Under the pieces are notes generated by a model that was not told the origin of the DNA, made no database searches, and worked only from the letters and a program-made list of their open reading frames with translations. DNA of 64,000 bases from Rhodamnia argentea (taxonomy: Eukaryota > Streptophyta > Magnoliopsida > Myrtales > Myrtaceae). The stretch lies in NCBI RefSeq assembly GCF_020921035.1, contig NC_063160.1, forward strand, positions 22,107,595-22,171,594, written 5' to 3'. Below, piece by piece: positions 36,405-48,706 of the stretch (positions are counted from its first letter, which is position 1; the number at the start of each line of letters is the position of its first letter). The translations under genes were made by a program, and so were the position numbers.

Positions 36405-36975
36405 GGAATTAGGCCCTATTTGGTTCAAGATTGAAAATGAGCATTGGGGCTCTAAAGCCCCTTGGCCAAATGCAAAGGGTATTTGGTTTATTTTTTGGCT
36501 CACTTTGGAAATATGCAATTGTATCTCAAATGCTCTCAAAAATCATTTAGCCCAAAGTACCTCAAAGTCATTTAGCCCAAAGTACCTCTAGAGGTACTTT
36601 GGGCTAAATGATTTTTGCAAAATGCAATTAATTTTTTTATTATTTTAATTTTGTCATCTTCGCTTGCCGCCGTCACCGCCGCCGCCCACCGCCATTGCCC
36701 ATTGGTCGCCGGCAGTCACCACCCCCGGGCCGGCCATCGCCATAGGTCGTAGATCACCACCGGTCGACCGCCATTGCCGCCTTTTTTTCAAAAAGAAAAA
36801 AATATTTTATAAAGTTTATTTTTCACTAAATAATATTTACGTCAAAGTTGCTTTCCAAATGTATTTTTAAAATACACTTTACCAAACACTACTTGCATTT
36901 TGAAAAAGACTTTTAGCCTAAAGGTATTTGTATTTTCTCAAAGTCCCTTAGCCAAATACTGAACAAATCGGGGTC
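36405..36975. mobile_element. Degenerate MITE-like element with an internal palindrome and GC-rich filler
   Basis: The left end (ccctatttggttcaagattg) and the reverse complement of the right end (ccccgatttgttcagtattt) are roughly inverted. The right arm contains the wording accaaacactacttgcattt and ccttagccaaatactgaac. The middle has a GC-rich block at 36660-36780. The element at 46320-47065 has the same plan and similar end words, so this is a repeated family. No coding capacity. Confidence 0.5.
36569..36610. repeat. Perfect 42-nt palindrome
   Basis: The left arm is catttagcccaaagtacctc plus t (36569-36589); the right arm 36590-36610 is its exact reverse complement, with no loop. A second copy of the left-arm sequence lies directly upstream (36543-36562), so a second, larger hairpin with an inserted copy is also possible. 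Confidence 0.95.
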
Positions 36976-37023
36976 ATAGTGCTAACACGGAGGGTATTTT
37001 AGGGAAGAAAGCCCTAATTTTCA

Positions 37024-37031
37024 CCACGTGG
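37024..37031. promoter_or_regulatory. Palindromic G-box in the DSK2 promoter
   Basis: CCACGTGG lies about 395 bp upstream of the DSK2 start codon. G-boxes bind bZIP and bHLH factors. Position is favourable but use is not shown. Confidence 0.4.
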
Positions 37032-37289
37032 CGAAACACGGTTGGTCGTCTTTATGGAACGTACGATACCAAACCCATTTTCGTTGGTTGGAATATGCGA
37101 ACCAAACTGCAGAGAATCCAAACCCTCCCCTTCCCTGTCCCCCCCCGCGTCTCTCTCTCCCCCTCTGCAAAAGACTCCTTCACGTTGGACGCACCCGACG
37201 CAAAATTCCGCACCTCTCCTCCTTTTTGTCCCCTCTCTCCCCCGTCGTAATTCGATTCCACCTGCACAGGATTGTCATTCGAAAGCCGC

Positions 37290-37332
37290 TCGATCCTCTC
37301 TCTCTCTCCCCCCCTCTCTCCCTCTCTCTCTC
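37290..37332 (+). repeat. CT-rich microsatellite in the DSK2 leader
   Basis: Imperfect (CT)n with C runs, 95-135 bp upstream of the start codon. Confidence 0.8.
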
Positions 37333-37425
37333 CAATTACGTATTTGATTGGGGAGGTGTTGTTTTCTTCCGGGTTTCTCTAGGGTTAGGGTTTTCTTCTT
37401 GATCGATCGGTGTTGCGGCGGAGCA

Positions 37426-40400
37426 ATGGGATCGGAGGGCGATTCGAGCGACGCCAGAGTCGGCGGCGGCGAGGAAGGGGTGGTCGTCAACATACGGTGC
37501 TCCAATGGCTCGAAATTTACGGTCAAGACCGGCTTGGACTCCACCGTCGAGGCTTTCAAGGCGGTCCTGGCTCAGAGCTGCGACGTGCCAGCTGATCAGC
37601 AGAGGTTGATCTACAAAGGTCGCATTTTGAAGGACAGCGAGACCCTCGAAAGTTACGGTATGACCTCGTGGTCTCTTCTCTGATTTATGGTACTTTGCTT
37701 GGGTGAGGGGGTTTAGCTGAATTGTACGTCGACATCAATGGAGGGTGGGCCGACGTTGGTTTTGATTGGGGAATTGGCTGCTTAATAGTTTTGGTTCCTT
37801 GAAGCGGTTGATGGAAGGCGTGGATTTCAGCTATTTCCTCTGCTATTAAGTATGTTTTGTTGTTATGAAAGTGATTTCTTATGCTTTGGCGGCTTAGATT
37901 GGGATTTCTGGGTTTCATGCCTTTAGGTCCTTCTCCTAGTTTGGTATATCTTGACGGTTACGTTCTTGTTTGACATTCCGTTAAACAGGGCCAGTATGGG
38001 CCTTATCAAATTTAACGATTTCATAATTGTAGGTCGTAGAATGTTATATACCATAGATATTTGATATCAGAAGCTCTGAGAATCTGGAGAAAACCTGCCA
38101 ATTAATTTTCATTTTATCTACACGGAACATAAGCCTTTTCGTGGAAGCAGGGTAGTCCCCTTAATTGGAGGGATTCTCACCTAGACTTGAGCTACTGAAT
38201 TAGGCGATCCAGAAATGAATCTCTTTCTCCTATTTTCGTATATTTTGATGGTTACGTTCTCGTGTGACATTCCGCTAAACAGGACCAATATGGACCTTTA
38301 TCAGCAAATATAACGATTTCATAATTGAATCTGGAGAAAACCTGCAAATTAGTTTTTCATTTTTCTCTATATGGAACATAAGCCTCTTCATGGAAGCTGG
38401 GTAGTTCCCTTAATTCGCACATACGTCATAGTTAGTTCAGGGATTCTCACCTATTTTGAGCTACTGAATTAGGCGATCTAGAAATGAATCTCTTTCTCCT
38501 ATTTTGGTATATCTTGATGGCTACGTTCTTTTGTAACATTCCGTTAAACCCAATATGGACCTTTTACAGCAAATATAATGATTTCATAATTGCTGGCCGT
38601 AGAATGTTATACATGACATAGATATTTGATATCAGAAGTTCTAAGAATCTGGAGAAAACCTGCGAATTAATTTTTCATCTCATGTGACATTTCGTTAAAC
38701 AGGGCCAATATGGACCTTTAACAGCAAATATAACGATTTCATAATTGTAGGTTGTAGAAAGTTATACATACCATAGATATTTGATATCAGAAGTTCTAAG
38801 AATCTGGAGTAAACCTGCGAATTAGTTTGTGATTTTCTCTATATGGAACATAAGCCTCTTTGTGGAAGCCGGGTAGTCCCCTTAATTGGCACATATGTCA
38901 CGGTTACTTCAGGGATTCTCACCTATTTTTGAGCTACTTAGGCGATCCAGAAATTAATCTCTTTCTCCTATTTTGGTATATCTTGACGGTTACGTTCTCG
39001 TGTGACATTCCATTAAGCAGGGCCAATAAGGACCTTTAATCACAAAGATAAGGATTTCATAATTGTAGGTCGTAGAATGTTATACATTCCATAGATATTT
39101 TATATTGGAAGTTCTAAGAATCTGGAGAAAACCTGCGAATTAGTTTTTCATTTTTCTCTATACAGAACATAAGCCTCTTAGTGGAAGCTGGGTACTCCCC
39201 TTAATTGGCACATACGTCAAGGTTAGTTCAGAGATTCTCACCTATTTTTGAGCTACTGAATTAGGCGATCCTTCCGACAAAAAAATAAAAATAAAAATTA
39301 GGCGATCCAAAAATGAATCTCTCTCACCTCCCTTCTATTGGAAGAGGAGGTGTCGGCTAGGACTTGGTGGTAGTGCAATGTATATATCAAGGTAGAATAG
39401 ACCTTGAGCTCCCGGGCTTAGTTCCTCTGAGTCTTGTTTGTGATGGCAATTACTGACAAAGAGCTCGTGCGCGAGGATGTATTTATTTTTTGATTGTTAG
39501 TGAAGGTTGGAAAAGTACATTAGGAATGTTGCATGGTCATCCATCTGGCGTCAGAAGTATGATGAATGAGCACTCTGTTGTCAACAGCTGTATTGATATC
39601 TTGACAGTTGCCGGACACAGACTAGATTCAGATGTAAACCTTTTTTATAGCAAGAACAGCTTGGTCTTAGGAAATTAAGTTTGTTGTCATGTTATCAGAC
39701 TACCATTTTGCAAGTCATAGATGGTCACATAGTGTGATCCCTCTCAGTCACCCGAGTGAACTATTCTTAGGGTGAAGGAGATGGCTACCTCTGTTAGTCC
39801 AAAATCCATTATTAGTTTGAATCCACGAAAACTGGACCAATCACAATAGGATGTGGGATAATTATGTCTTTCCCTCCCGAGATATCAAGCTATGTCTGAT
39901 AAATGACCCTGGAAGCACTTAGCACAGACTGTCTCTGCATCAGAATTTCTCTTCTTTTTTCTTTTCTCCTTCGTTTGATATCATATAGTCCTCTGCGAAT
40001 AACTTTTCTTTAGGGTTTCTTTATCGTCTAGGTATTATTCCTATTAATTTAGAAAACGATGATATTATGAATATGGATAAATTTACAGATAGAAAATATT
40101 TTGATTGGAGAATTTTCGGTTTTTGTCTCGGAAATAAAGTCAATATCGAGTCCTGGATTGATATCGATCCCTATGGTAATAGAAATACTCAAGTTCTCTG
40201 GTGAGATTTGTAGCCTGAACTTGGTTTTCAGTTGCTTATTTACTAGGAGAGCTTCTAATCTTTTTTTATGGAGGCATCTGTGATTGAAATAGTGGGTTTC
40301 TTCATGGTGCTTTCAGCTTCAATCCCGTCTTCGTGTGTCAGTGCAACCACCTTTTTCTAGTTCATATTCATGTTGGGGAGACTCGTCTGTTATTTTTCTT

Positions 40401-43400
40401 CTTTGTTTATGAGATCCCTTTTCATCAGGTGTTTTTTCTTGTTGCTTTTCCATTTATTAAGGTTTGCAAGCTGATCACACGGTTCATATGGTCCGGGGGT
40501 TGCCATCAGCAACACCTCCTCCCCCTGCTACTTCTGGTGGTGGGATTTCCGACACTGCACCAGGTGTCACACGAGGTGTTGGTTCCAATGACAGTGGGGG
40601 AGCTGGTCTTGGGGCATCTTTGTTCCCTGGGCTTGGTCTAAATGCCTTGGGTGGTGGTGGGGCCTCTGGATTATTTGGAGCTGGACTTCCAGACTTGGAA
40701 CAAGTACAGCAACAGCTTACGCAGAACCCCAACATCATGAGGGAAATAATGAATATGCCTGCCATTCAAAACCTGATGAACAACCCTGAGTTGATGCGCA
40801 CTTTAATGATGAGCAATCCTCAAATGCGTGAGTTAATTGATAGAAACCCTGAGCTTGCACATATACTTAATGATCCTAGTATTCTGCGCCAGACATTAGA
40901 GGCTGCGAGGAATCCAGAGCTCATGCGTGAGATGATGCGAAATACGGATAGAGCTATGAGTAACATTGAAGCTTCTCCTGAGGGGTTTAACATGTTGCGG
41001 CGCATGTATGAAAATGTACAAGAACCTTTCCTCAATGCCACAACAATGGGAGGAAATAATGGAAACGATTTGGGTTCAAACCCATTTGCTGCTCTTTTAG
41101 GAGGCAGAGGTGGTGCACAGGGTAGGGATGGGACCAACAATCCGTCAAGCACTGGTTCTGAAACGGGTCAGGGGCCTACTGCCCCAAATACAAATCCATT
41201 ACCTAATCCTTGGAGTAATGCTAGCGGTGAGTGCACACTTCTTCTCTTGCTCTTCTTAAGCAAATCTTCTTTGTCGAGCTTTGGATTCCCTTGTATGAAT
41301 ATTATTGCATTATGGCCAAAGCTAATAAAAGTCTCCAGCCATTGTTAACTTGGTAGGAGATGCGCCTCTTCAAAGATCAGCGGCTTTCCCTGATCTTCTG
41401 GGCTGGGTGAAATACTGTATGGATAAGAGGCCTTTATGTAGATATTTCCATCCAGAGAATTTTCATTACTCATGGGAATTTCATCTGCGGATGCTGATTC
41501 TGCAGTCAGCACATTATAATTAGTGACTTGGTGATGGTAATCTGGCAACTGTGAATTCGCTGGATTGCCTCCGTCCCCACAAAATAATAATTATGTACAT
41601 CTGCAGGATGCACATTATAATTAGTGACTTGGTGCGAATGTGTAGTTTTTGTTTCTTAAAATCTAAGAATGTTTTTTGATTTTCCAAAATGAGTAGCTTT
41701 CCTTTTAAAATATTCTATGTAAAGCATTGTTTTGATGTTAATGATGTCAATCTCAAGCTTGCCCATAGAAATTGAAGTTTAATTTATTGGTGGTTTCAGG
41801 GCCAGCGCAGACAAATACTACAGCGAGGTCAACCCCTGTCGGGGAAGCAAGAGCACCTGGGGTTGCAGGTTTGGGAGGGCTTGGTCTCACAGGGATGGAT
41901 CAAATGTTCCCTGGGATGCCAGACACAACGATGATGAGCCAATTAATGCAAAATCCAGCTATATCCCAGATGATGCAGACCCTAATTTCGAATCCTCAGT
42001 ACATAAATCAGGTACCGATATGAATGATAATGATGTTTTCCTTTTCAGGTCGATTTTGCCATTACTCACCTTAGAAATCTTTATCTTGAATTGTAGATTA
42101 TCAACCTCAACCCTCAGCTGCGAAGTATGGTTGATGCGAATCCCCAAATGAGAGAAATGATGCAAAATCCTGAACTTCTCCGTCAGTTTACTTCCCCTGA
42201 GACATTGCAGGTACTAGAAGTTTGAGGTGTTGTGTAACGCTTATACTGATACATAGTGGCATTGACTCTCACTATATATAACATGGTTGGGTTCCGTCTG
42301 TCTTCTTTGTTTGTGGATATATCGACTTGGAAATGTTTGCCGTCTCGATATGAAGTATTAAGTTGATGTCATTAATTGCAAATGGATGGTCTTGTCTACA
42401 TCCTCTCTTTTTAGATGAAATGTTCTGTTGAATATTTGGTTTGGTTTCTTGTGATCTCTTTAAGAATTGTTTGGACCTTCTTTGTTTGTGGATATGTGGA
42501 CTTGGAGATGTTTGCCGTCTGGATATGAAGTGTTAAGTTGATGTCATTAATTGCAAATGGATGGTCTTGTCTACATCCTCTCTATTTAGATGAAACGTTC
42601 TGTTGAATATTTGGTTTGGTTTCTTGAAATCTCTTTAAGAATTGTTTGAACCTCTATGCCAAAATCAATGAATTGTATGATGCACTCAGAAAGCGAGGAG
42701 TGCAGAACGAGCTCTAATGATGTGCACACTCTGTTCTTCAAACGGAAAAGGAGAACAGAGAGAAGATTGGTGGTGTGGAGTGTTGGGGGGGTGGGGGGGT
42801 GGGGAGGGGATTACCTTGCGATCGCTAGTGCTATAGCATTAGGAGAATATTACCTTGCAAATTCTTGAGATTGACTCTCTTGCTTTCTCTATTTTCTTAC
42901 AGCAAATGCTGGCAATGCAGCAGTCACTTTTTGCTCAACCAAATCGGTCACAAACAACCCAGTAAGTTTCTTGAAGCTAAAGAAACTGAAGAAAGGGCGA
43001 ACTTGGTTTTTGAGATAAGCTGATCAATTAAATGCCACTTACTCCATCTATGTAGCATCCCTTACATTGTTCCTCAGCTGAAGGGAAAAAATAAAAAAAA
43101 AATCTGAAAGCTTAATTTGCCAGAACTTGTCATTCCTCTTTCTCTCTCTCGTTCCTTTTTTATGTTTCTTGTGGTTACTGACATATCTCTTGGGCAGGGA
43201 ACCGGGTCAGACAGGGGGGACTGCAGGTAGCTTGATATTATCTAGAGTCCTAATGCCTGGACATGCTTGATTTATTACATTTAGCTTCATTTTCTCCTTT
43301 GTAATTTCGAACTTGATCTCTTGATTCTGTGAATATGCTTTCCATCTACCAGGAACAATGAATAACACCGGGCTGGAGTTATTGATGAATATGTTTGGTG

Positions 43401-43710
43401 GTCTCGGAGCTGGCGGTTTTACAGTACCAAACGCACCAGATGGTTTGCATCTTTTCCATTTTCTCGATCTCAACCTTCTGTCAAGGAGTTTTTGCTTTTA
43501 AGTGTGATACCATTCAGTTACTTAACCATGAAGTTTCGTTCTTAATTTCTTTTTCCGGCAGTACCCCCGGAAGAACTTTATGCAACTCAGCTGTCACAAC
43601 TTCAAGAAATGGGCTTCTACGACATGCAGGAGAACATCAGGGCACTGCGTGCTACCTCTGGGAATGTTCATGCTGCTGTCGAGCGTCTTTTGGGGAATCC
43701 TGGTCAGTGA
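37426..43710 (+). CDS. DSK2: Ubiquilin (DSK2-type UBL-UBA proteasome shuttle and autophagy receptor)
   Basis: Eight exons: 37426-37657, 40462-41226, 41800-42011, 42097-42210, 42903-42961, 43198-43226, 43353-43442 and 43562-43710. They total 1650 nt, 549 aa, with consistent phases. The start at 37426 ([18 protein letters not shown]) is preferred to an in-frame Met 78 bases upstream, because the extra 26 residues look like leader. The N-terminal ubiquitin-like domain (about 19-90; [20 protein letters not shown] ... [19 protein letters not shown]) is followed by Gly-rich linkers and STI1-type repeats ([40 protein letters not shown], and [20 protein letters not shown]). The C-terminal UBA is at about 503-547 ([20 protein letters not shown]). 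Such proteins carry polyubiquitinated clients to the proteasome; in Arabidopsis DSK2 also links to autophagy. Length equals the Arabidopsis paralogues (about 540-550). Confidence 0.95.
37941..39310. repeat. Degenerate tandem array in DSK2 intron 1
   Basis: About five units of 150-320 bp carry the ordered phrases ggttacgttct, tgacattccgttaaacaggg, atttgatatcagaagttcta, gaatctggagaaaacctgc and ggcgatcc. Unit starts are near 37941, 38235, 38504, about 38684 (short unit) and 38972. Copies have point changes and small indels. Confidence 0.85.
42302..42652. repeat. Tandem duplication of about 175 bp in DSK2 intron 4
   Basis: Copies 42302-42476 and 42477-42652 both begin cttctttgtttgtggatat and end gaattgtttg(g/a)acc. 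They differ at a handful of bases, so the event is recent relative to the intron 1 array. Confidence 0.9.
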
Positions 43711-46319
43711 GGCATGTGAGGCTCCTTTTTTTTTTTTTTCCTTAAATCGGGAGAATTCATGGTTGTGTAGGATTATCCGGTTTGGATTATACTGTACAAT
43801 GGGACCATGCAGAAGAAGGATACACCCCATTTTGGACCAGCGAATAAGAATTATGGGAAAAATAGGTTATTACTGTCGACTAGCTTATCGCTCGTCCCTT
43901 TTGTGTCTCTCTTCTCTTATTGGGTTATTTGTACATACGTCAATTACAGCACTTGCCTTGTTTTCCTTTACTTTTCTTGGAAAAATTTTCCCTAATTTAA
44001 TGTGAACTAGGGCATTTTGATTTTCGTGTTGAAGTTCTTCATTCTTAATCGGTGGGTTGCATTTTTGATCCTGTGGTTTAGGGGCATGATTCTCAGGTCT
44101 ACAGCGAGCGCAGTTGCAAGTCGTCGTACCGTTTCTCTGCTTCTTGCCATCTAACTTCTCCTTGCCTTGTTTTGAGCATGTTGATTGTTCGATTCTCTCT
44201 CTGCGAGCACGCGTGGCTCTACCCTCCTGTTTGTGTTAGTATCATCTTTGCTGTCCGACGACATAACGAGGCAAAGATTAGTTCCCTGTCGGGCAATGAC
44301 CAAGTGCCCAGGTTGATGCCCGGTAATGATTTTCATTTAAATTCAGAGGACGATGGATGTATGATTGGGTGGTTTTCTTTGGACATGTGCTTTGTTAAAC
44401 TGGATGATGTCGGTGAGACTTTGAGAAGGTTTACACCTAGAAAAGTTTCTGGCGAAATCTTTTCTCTTTTATAAGAAAAAAAAAAAAAAAATTGGAGAGG
44501 CCCCTGTATTGCGGGCAAGGGTTGGGGACCCTTGCCGGTGTTGTGGCGGCCCTCGCCGCCATAGTCACTAAGTAAGGGCGAGCAAAGCGGTCGTCAGCTG
44601 GCTATAAAGGGTTGGCGCGGTGCGCTTTATATCGTTGTCTGTGCAATCCCCATTCCCTCTGTACATTTTCACTTCATATTAAGATTTTCGTGTGGGACTC
44701 TTAACAAGCTCTCAGTAAATGAAACGTTCACGTGGATGAGTAAATAACTGAAAAGCCAGCTCAGACTTTTCGATGTACTAATAATGGCAATCAAAGATGA
44801 CATAGGAACTAACATGACGGATGGCGACAATATTTAGAATTCAAATACACGATTTTTCTTTTTTAGGACTAGAAACCCTGTATAAGTTAGGGTGGGTTTG
44901 ATTTAACTTTTCTGAGGGACTTAGAGGTTTCAAATGAGTGAGTTGGATCGATTTGGGTCGGGTCAAATATGGTCCGATCTATATTGATTCATTTAACCCG
45001 TTTTGATCCATTTTCATACGGTACGAATTTTATGATCAATACCCGACCTGATTTGTATTTAAGTACTTATATATTAGACTAAATCATAAAATATTTATTT
45101 CATAAAATTAAAAAAACATAAAAATTGTTTTGCCAACCGCCACCGCCCACCGTCGCCGACGTGGCTCGCTATCGCATGCCCCCGCCACTGCCGCCGCCAT
45201 CGTGGTCCGTCCGTCTGTCCGCCCGCTCTTCCGGCCGGTCGCCATTGCCAGCCTCTGCCACTGTGGCCCGCCTGCCGCAACCATCACCCACTGCCATGGG
45301 CCACGGTGGGATAGATAACAACGCTTAAAGATAGCTAGGGGCTCGTTCCTAGACATAGCCCTGCAACTTCTCTATCAGGACCGGCAGAAACGATCGAGAG
45401 CTTCAACTTTTAAGTTGATGCTCGGCCCCCTGCAGGTATCGCTTCCACGGCCACTCCGCTGTGATTATCCCCGTACAACTATCGAAACCAAAAACGAAAC
45501 GAAAATAAGAAAAAGTACAAACAATTTCTTATTCTTCTCAGCTCGTTTTTCTACCTTTCGCTACGAGCCAAAGCTACAAAAGCGTCTCCTTTTTTCTTCT
45601 TCTTCTTACTCCTCATCGTCTCCATCTTCTTCTTCTTGATTCCTTCTTGCAGTTGCAGGGATTGTCGTGCGAAACCCGGTAGACGCATCATTGCGTCATG
45701 GGTTTCTTCTCCAAACTCGAAAGGAGCAAAAGCTTAGTCAATGCAGGGGTGGTCGTTTTTCACTCTCTGCGGCGGACCTCGGGCATCGCCATCATCATCG
45801 GCACGGCTGTTGTCCTTCATTTATAGATACCATCAAATGAGGATTCCCGGACCGTAACCATTTCGGGCTGGGAGGACCAGGTCGATCGCCGAACGCGCCG
45901 TCGAGGCGATACAGCACGAACAAGTTTGTGTCGAGGAGAAAACGAAGCATGACCAGTTCAGTCTTTGGTAAGGTCGTCATGCACGATGCAGGTCTGGCGA
46001 AATTTAGATCGCGGACCACCATCTTGGACGGTGCGTCTAGAGGGCCTCGGTTGGCGGGCCGGGAGGTGGTGGCGGCGCTCGGCTGGCAGGCGGTGGGCGG
46101 TGGTTTACAAGTGAATAAAAGTGGCATGCGAAACTATAGGTCGCAGGTCGAAAATGGATTGAGTTAAAATTCATATTTGAATAGACTTTATAAGCCTAAA
46201 TCCATATTTGACCCATTTTTAAATTTATCAAACCCATATTTGAAGCAAAGGGATAAAAGTGGGTTAAAATGTGAGTCAAAGACCCATATTGACACTCCTA
46301 CTTTCAACCCTCAAATCCC
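43711..46319. other. DSK2 3' flank and repeat-rich spacer
   Basis: The DSK2 3' UTR covers roughly 43711-44050. Beyond that are decayed repeats: a GC-rich block 44500-44640, an AT-rich block with cgggtcaaatatggtc (44955), and GC-rich CCGCC runs at 45130-45300. A short frame at 45698-45826 encodes 42 residues (MGFFSKLERSKSLVNAGVVV, then a hydrophobic stretch) behind a leader-like CTT-rich tract. It fits no family I know and may be a gene remnant. Confidence 0.4.
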
Positions 46320-47065
46320 TTTGGAAGAATGCTGAAGCGTTTGGTTTAGCTTTATGCTGGCCTTGGGAAAAATGAAAGATCAATGCCGATCAACATTTGG
46401 CCAAATGTTAAAATTTTTTTTTTTTTTTCATTCCAAAACTATTCTCACTAATTTTCTATTTTTCCAATTTTACCCCTCTCTGTTACCGTTCATCTTCTTT
46501 GTTGAGTTCTTCACCGAGGAGGACAAATCCCGTGCTCTAGGCGAGGGCCAACCGAGGAACGACGAGGGGCCGATGACGGATAGGTGACAACGCTTGGGTC
46601 GCGTGACCCGGATGACGGCTCCGGGTTTGTGTGAACCTAGGCGTCACCCGTGTCACGCGACGACATTTGAAGTCATGTGCCCCAAGTGCGGTTGTCTAGT
46701 TCGTGCGAACTCAAAACCGGTAGCCCGATCTCGGGTGGCCCTCGCCCGGGTCGTGTGATCCTCGGCGGGGGTGGCTTGAGGTCGAGTGACCTCGGGTGAC
46801 GATTGCCGATGCTAGATTTGGCTTGCCGACGGCTTGAAAACTTGGCCGGTCTAAAGAAGGGTTTAAGTTTTTTGATTAAAAAAAATAGAAAAATGCATTC
46901 AAAGCCTCTTTACAATGTTATTTTTACCAAACACTATTTAATCCAAAGCTCATTTTCAAATGAGTTTATACCAAAGACAATTAATATTTTGCTAAATCTC
47001 TTTAGGTTGAAGGCATTTCCATTTCCCCAAAGCCCATTTTAAGTTTTGAACCAAATAAAGAGTCG
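46320..47065. mobile_element. Second MITE-like element with GC-rich filler
   Basis: The reverse complement of the right end (tttatttggttcaaaactta ... gggctttggggaaatgg) matches the left end of the 36405 element (ctatttggttcaagattgaa ... gcattgggg). The left end holds ggtttagctttatgctggcc. The filler 46500-46830 is unusually GC-rich with tandem gtgacc/gggtcg words. Boundaries are approximate. Confidence 0.5.
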
Positions 47066-48124
47066 TGTACAAGATTAATCTAGGCGTGTAAGAAGATCTA
47101 ACCTTGTTAACCAATAAAGAGTCGTGTTTAACTCATATTTGCTGGACAGGTTGACGGACTCATGTCATTAGACCCATGTCAATAAACAGGGTTGTGTTTG
47201 GCAGTCAGAAAAAAAAAATGCAAGATAATATAAAATTTATCCTTTCTACTAAAAATCGAAGACAAAAAAGATATAGTCTGGATAAAAATATTCTATAGGG
47301 GAGTGACATATTGGTAGATAAGATTTCTTATATTCATCATATAAAAGTTATTTTTCTCAAATACCAAATTTCTGAATTCTAATTCAAAATTCAAAATTTA
47401 AAAATAACAACAGTTTCGCTTTTATTTATTCACCAATTGTATTTAAATGTTTGAATTTATTTGTATTATTAATATAAATTCTATACATATATGTTTAGTA
47501 TTTATAATTATTAAATATTTCAAAATTACTAGTATGGTTTGTCACTTATAGAATTTTATTAATGAACAATAGAAGGGAATAAAAAAACACAAAAAAGGGG
47601 GGGGGGAACAAAAAAATAATAAGTAAATAAAAATGAAGTAGGCAAGAAAATCGAAGCATTATACTTTCCGAAATGTGAAGATTAATGATCATATTTTCTT
47701 TCTCTTACTAAGTTTGGCATTCACTAGCTCATCTATATTGTTGATTGTTGCCTAATCCCATTTGCATTTTTTTTTTTTTTTGGTTCTAGTCGGACCTTTA
47801 GGTTTGGAATGCTACACTGAGCTTTTTTGTTGTTTAAAATTGAGATTGTACGATAATCACAGATTTATTTGATGGAAGTTGTCTCCATTTTGTACATATG
47901 TGATTTTTTGAGCACTGAATCGTGAAATATTCTTATCATTTCTATTTGTGCATTTTTAAGTTCATTTACGTTGATAAGATAGAATATGAAAATATCGGAA
48001 AATTACTGTCATTTACCAAATAATACATATGATATAATAAAATTTTTGAATTTCATATCATATTCAATACGATCTTGTTCTGATTAGAAATTCAAGCGAT
48101 CAAACACAGAGGAAAGGAAACGAG
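47066..48124. other. AT-rich gene-free spacer
   Basis: Very AT-rich with A, G and T runs (for example at 47595-47610 and 47768-47781). No coding or RNA feature. Confidence 0.5.
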
Positions 48125-48698
48125 TAGGGGTGAGCGGTTCTCGACTCGATCCGGTTCCCGAGAAGCTCCAAGGGTTTATGGTTATTTGTTCCGAAAAGCG
48201 GATATACACTTTGATAGAAGACGTGATCGAGGTCGAGGTCGAGGAAACAAGGGTCGGTGTACCACGAGCTCGGCGGAATCAAGGCCTCTTCAATTGGCGG
48301 CTCCGGATCGAACTCGTCCACCAGCAAGTTGGTTGCTGACGGTGCCAATGAAGTCCGAGATAAGACAAGCGGTGGGATGACTTATGACTCTTCCGTGTAG
48401 CGAGAGAAGTGGAGATTGGATAGTGGAGAGCTAAGAAAAAATGTTTGCGGCGCTACGCTGAAGTGAAATAAAGAAACCCTAAATGACTTAAACCTAAACA
48501 ACAAGTAAATGTTAGGTTTGTTTTTTAAATTTTTTTTTAAAAAAGCACTGGTTCAATCCTGTCCTAGGTCCTGGAACCAGGAACCGGACCGCTTGGTTAT
48601 CGCTTCCAATTTTAGGAACCGGGAACCGGATCGGATCCTCCTAAACCGAGAACCGGACCATCGGTCCCGGTCCAAGCGGTCTTTTTTGCTCACCCCTA
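48125..48698. mobile_element. hAT-like non-autonomous DNA transposon (about 574 bp)
   Basis: Perfect 11-bp terminal inverted repeats TAGGGGTGAGC (48125-48135) and GCTCACCCCTA (48688-48698). The flanking 8-mers gaaacgag (48117-48124) and aaaatgag (48699-48706) match at 6 of 8 positions, and the two differences are transitions; this fits an aged 8-bp target-site duplication typical of hAT elements. Internally the right end carries reiterated ggaaccgg words (48580-48670). No transposase coding. Confidence 0.82.
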
Positions 48699-48706
48699 AA
48701 AATGAG

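Noticed and set aside
37348-37425. Upstream in-frame Met for DSK2
   Set aside because: It would add 26 hydrophobic residues before a start that already fits the family N-terminus.
44890-46310. A single large transposon ending in acccatattgacactccta
   Set aside because: The right end resembles plant hAT-type ends, but no matching left end was found, so boundaries cannot be supported.
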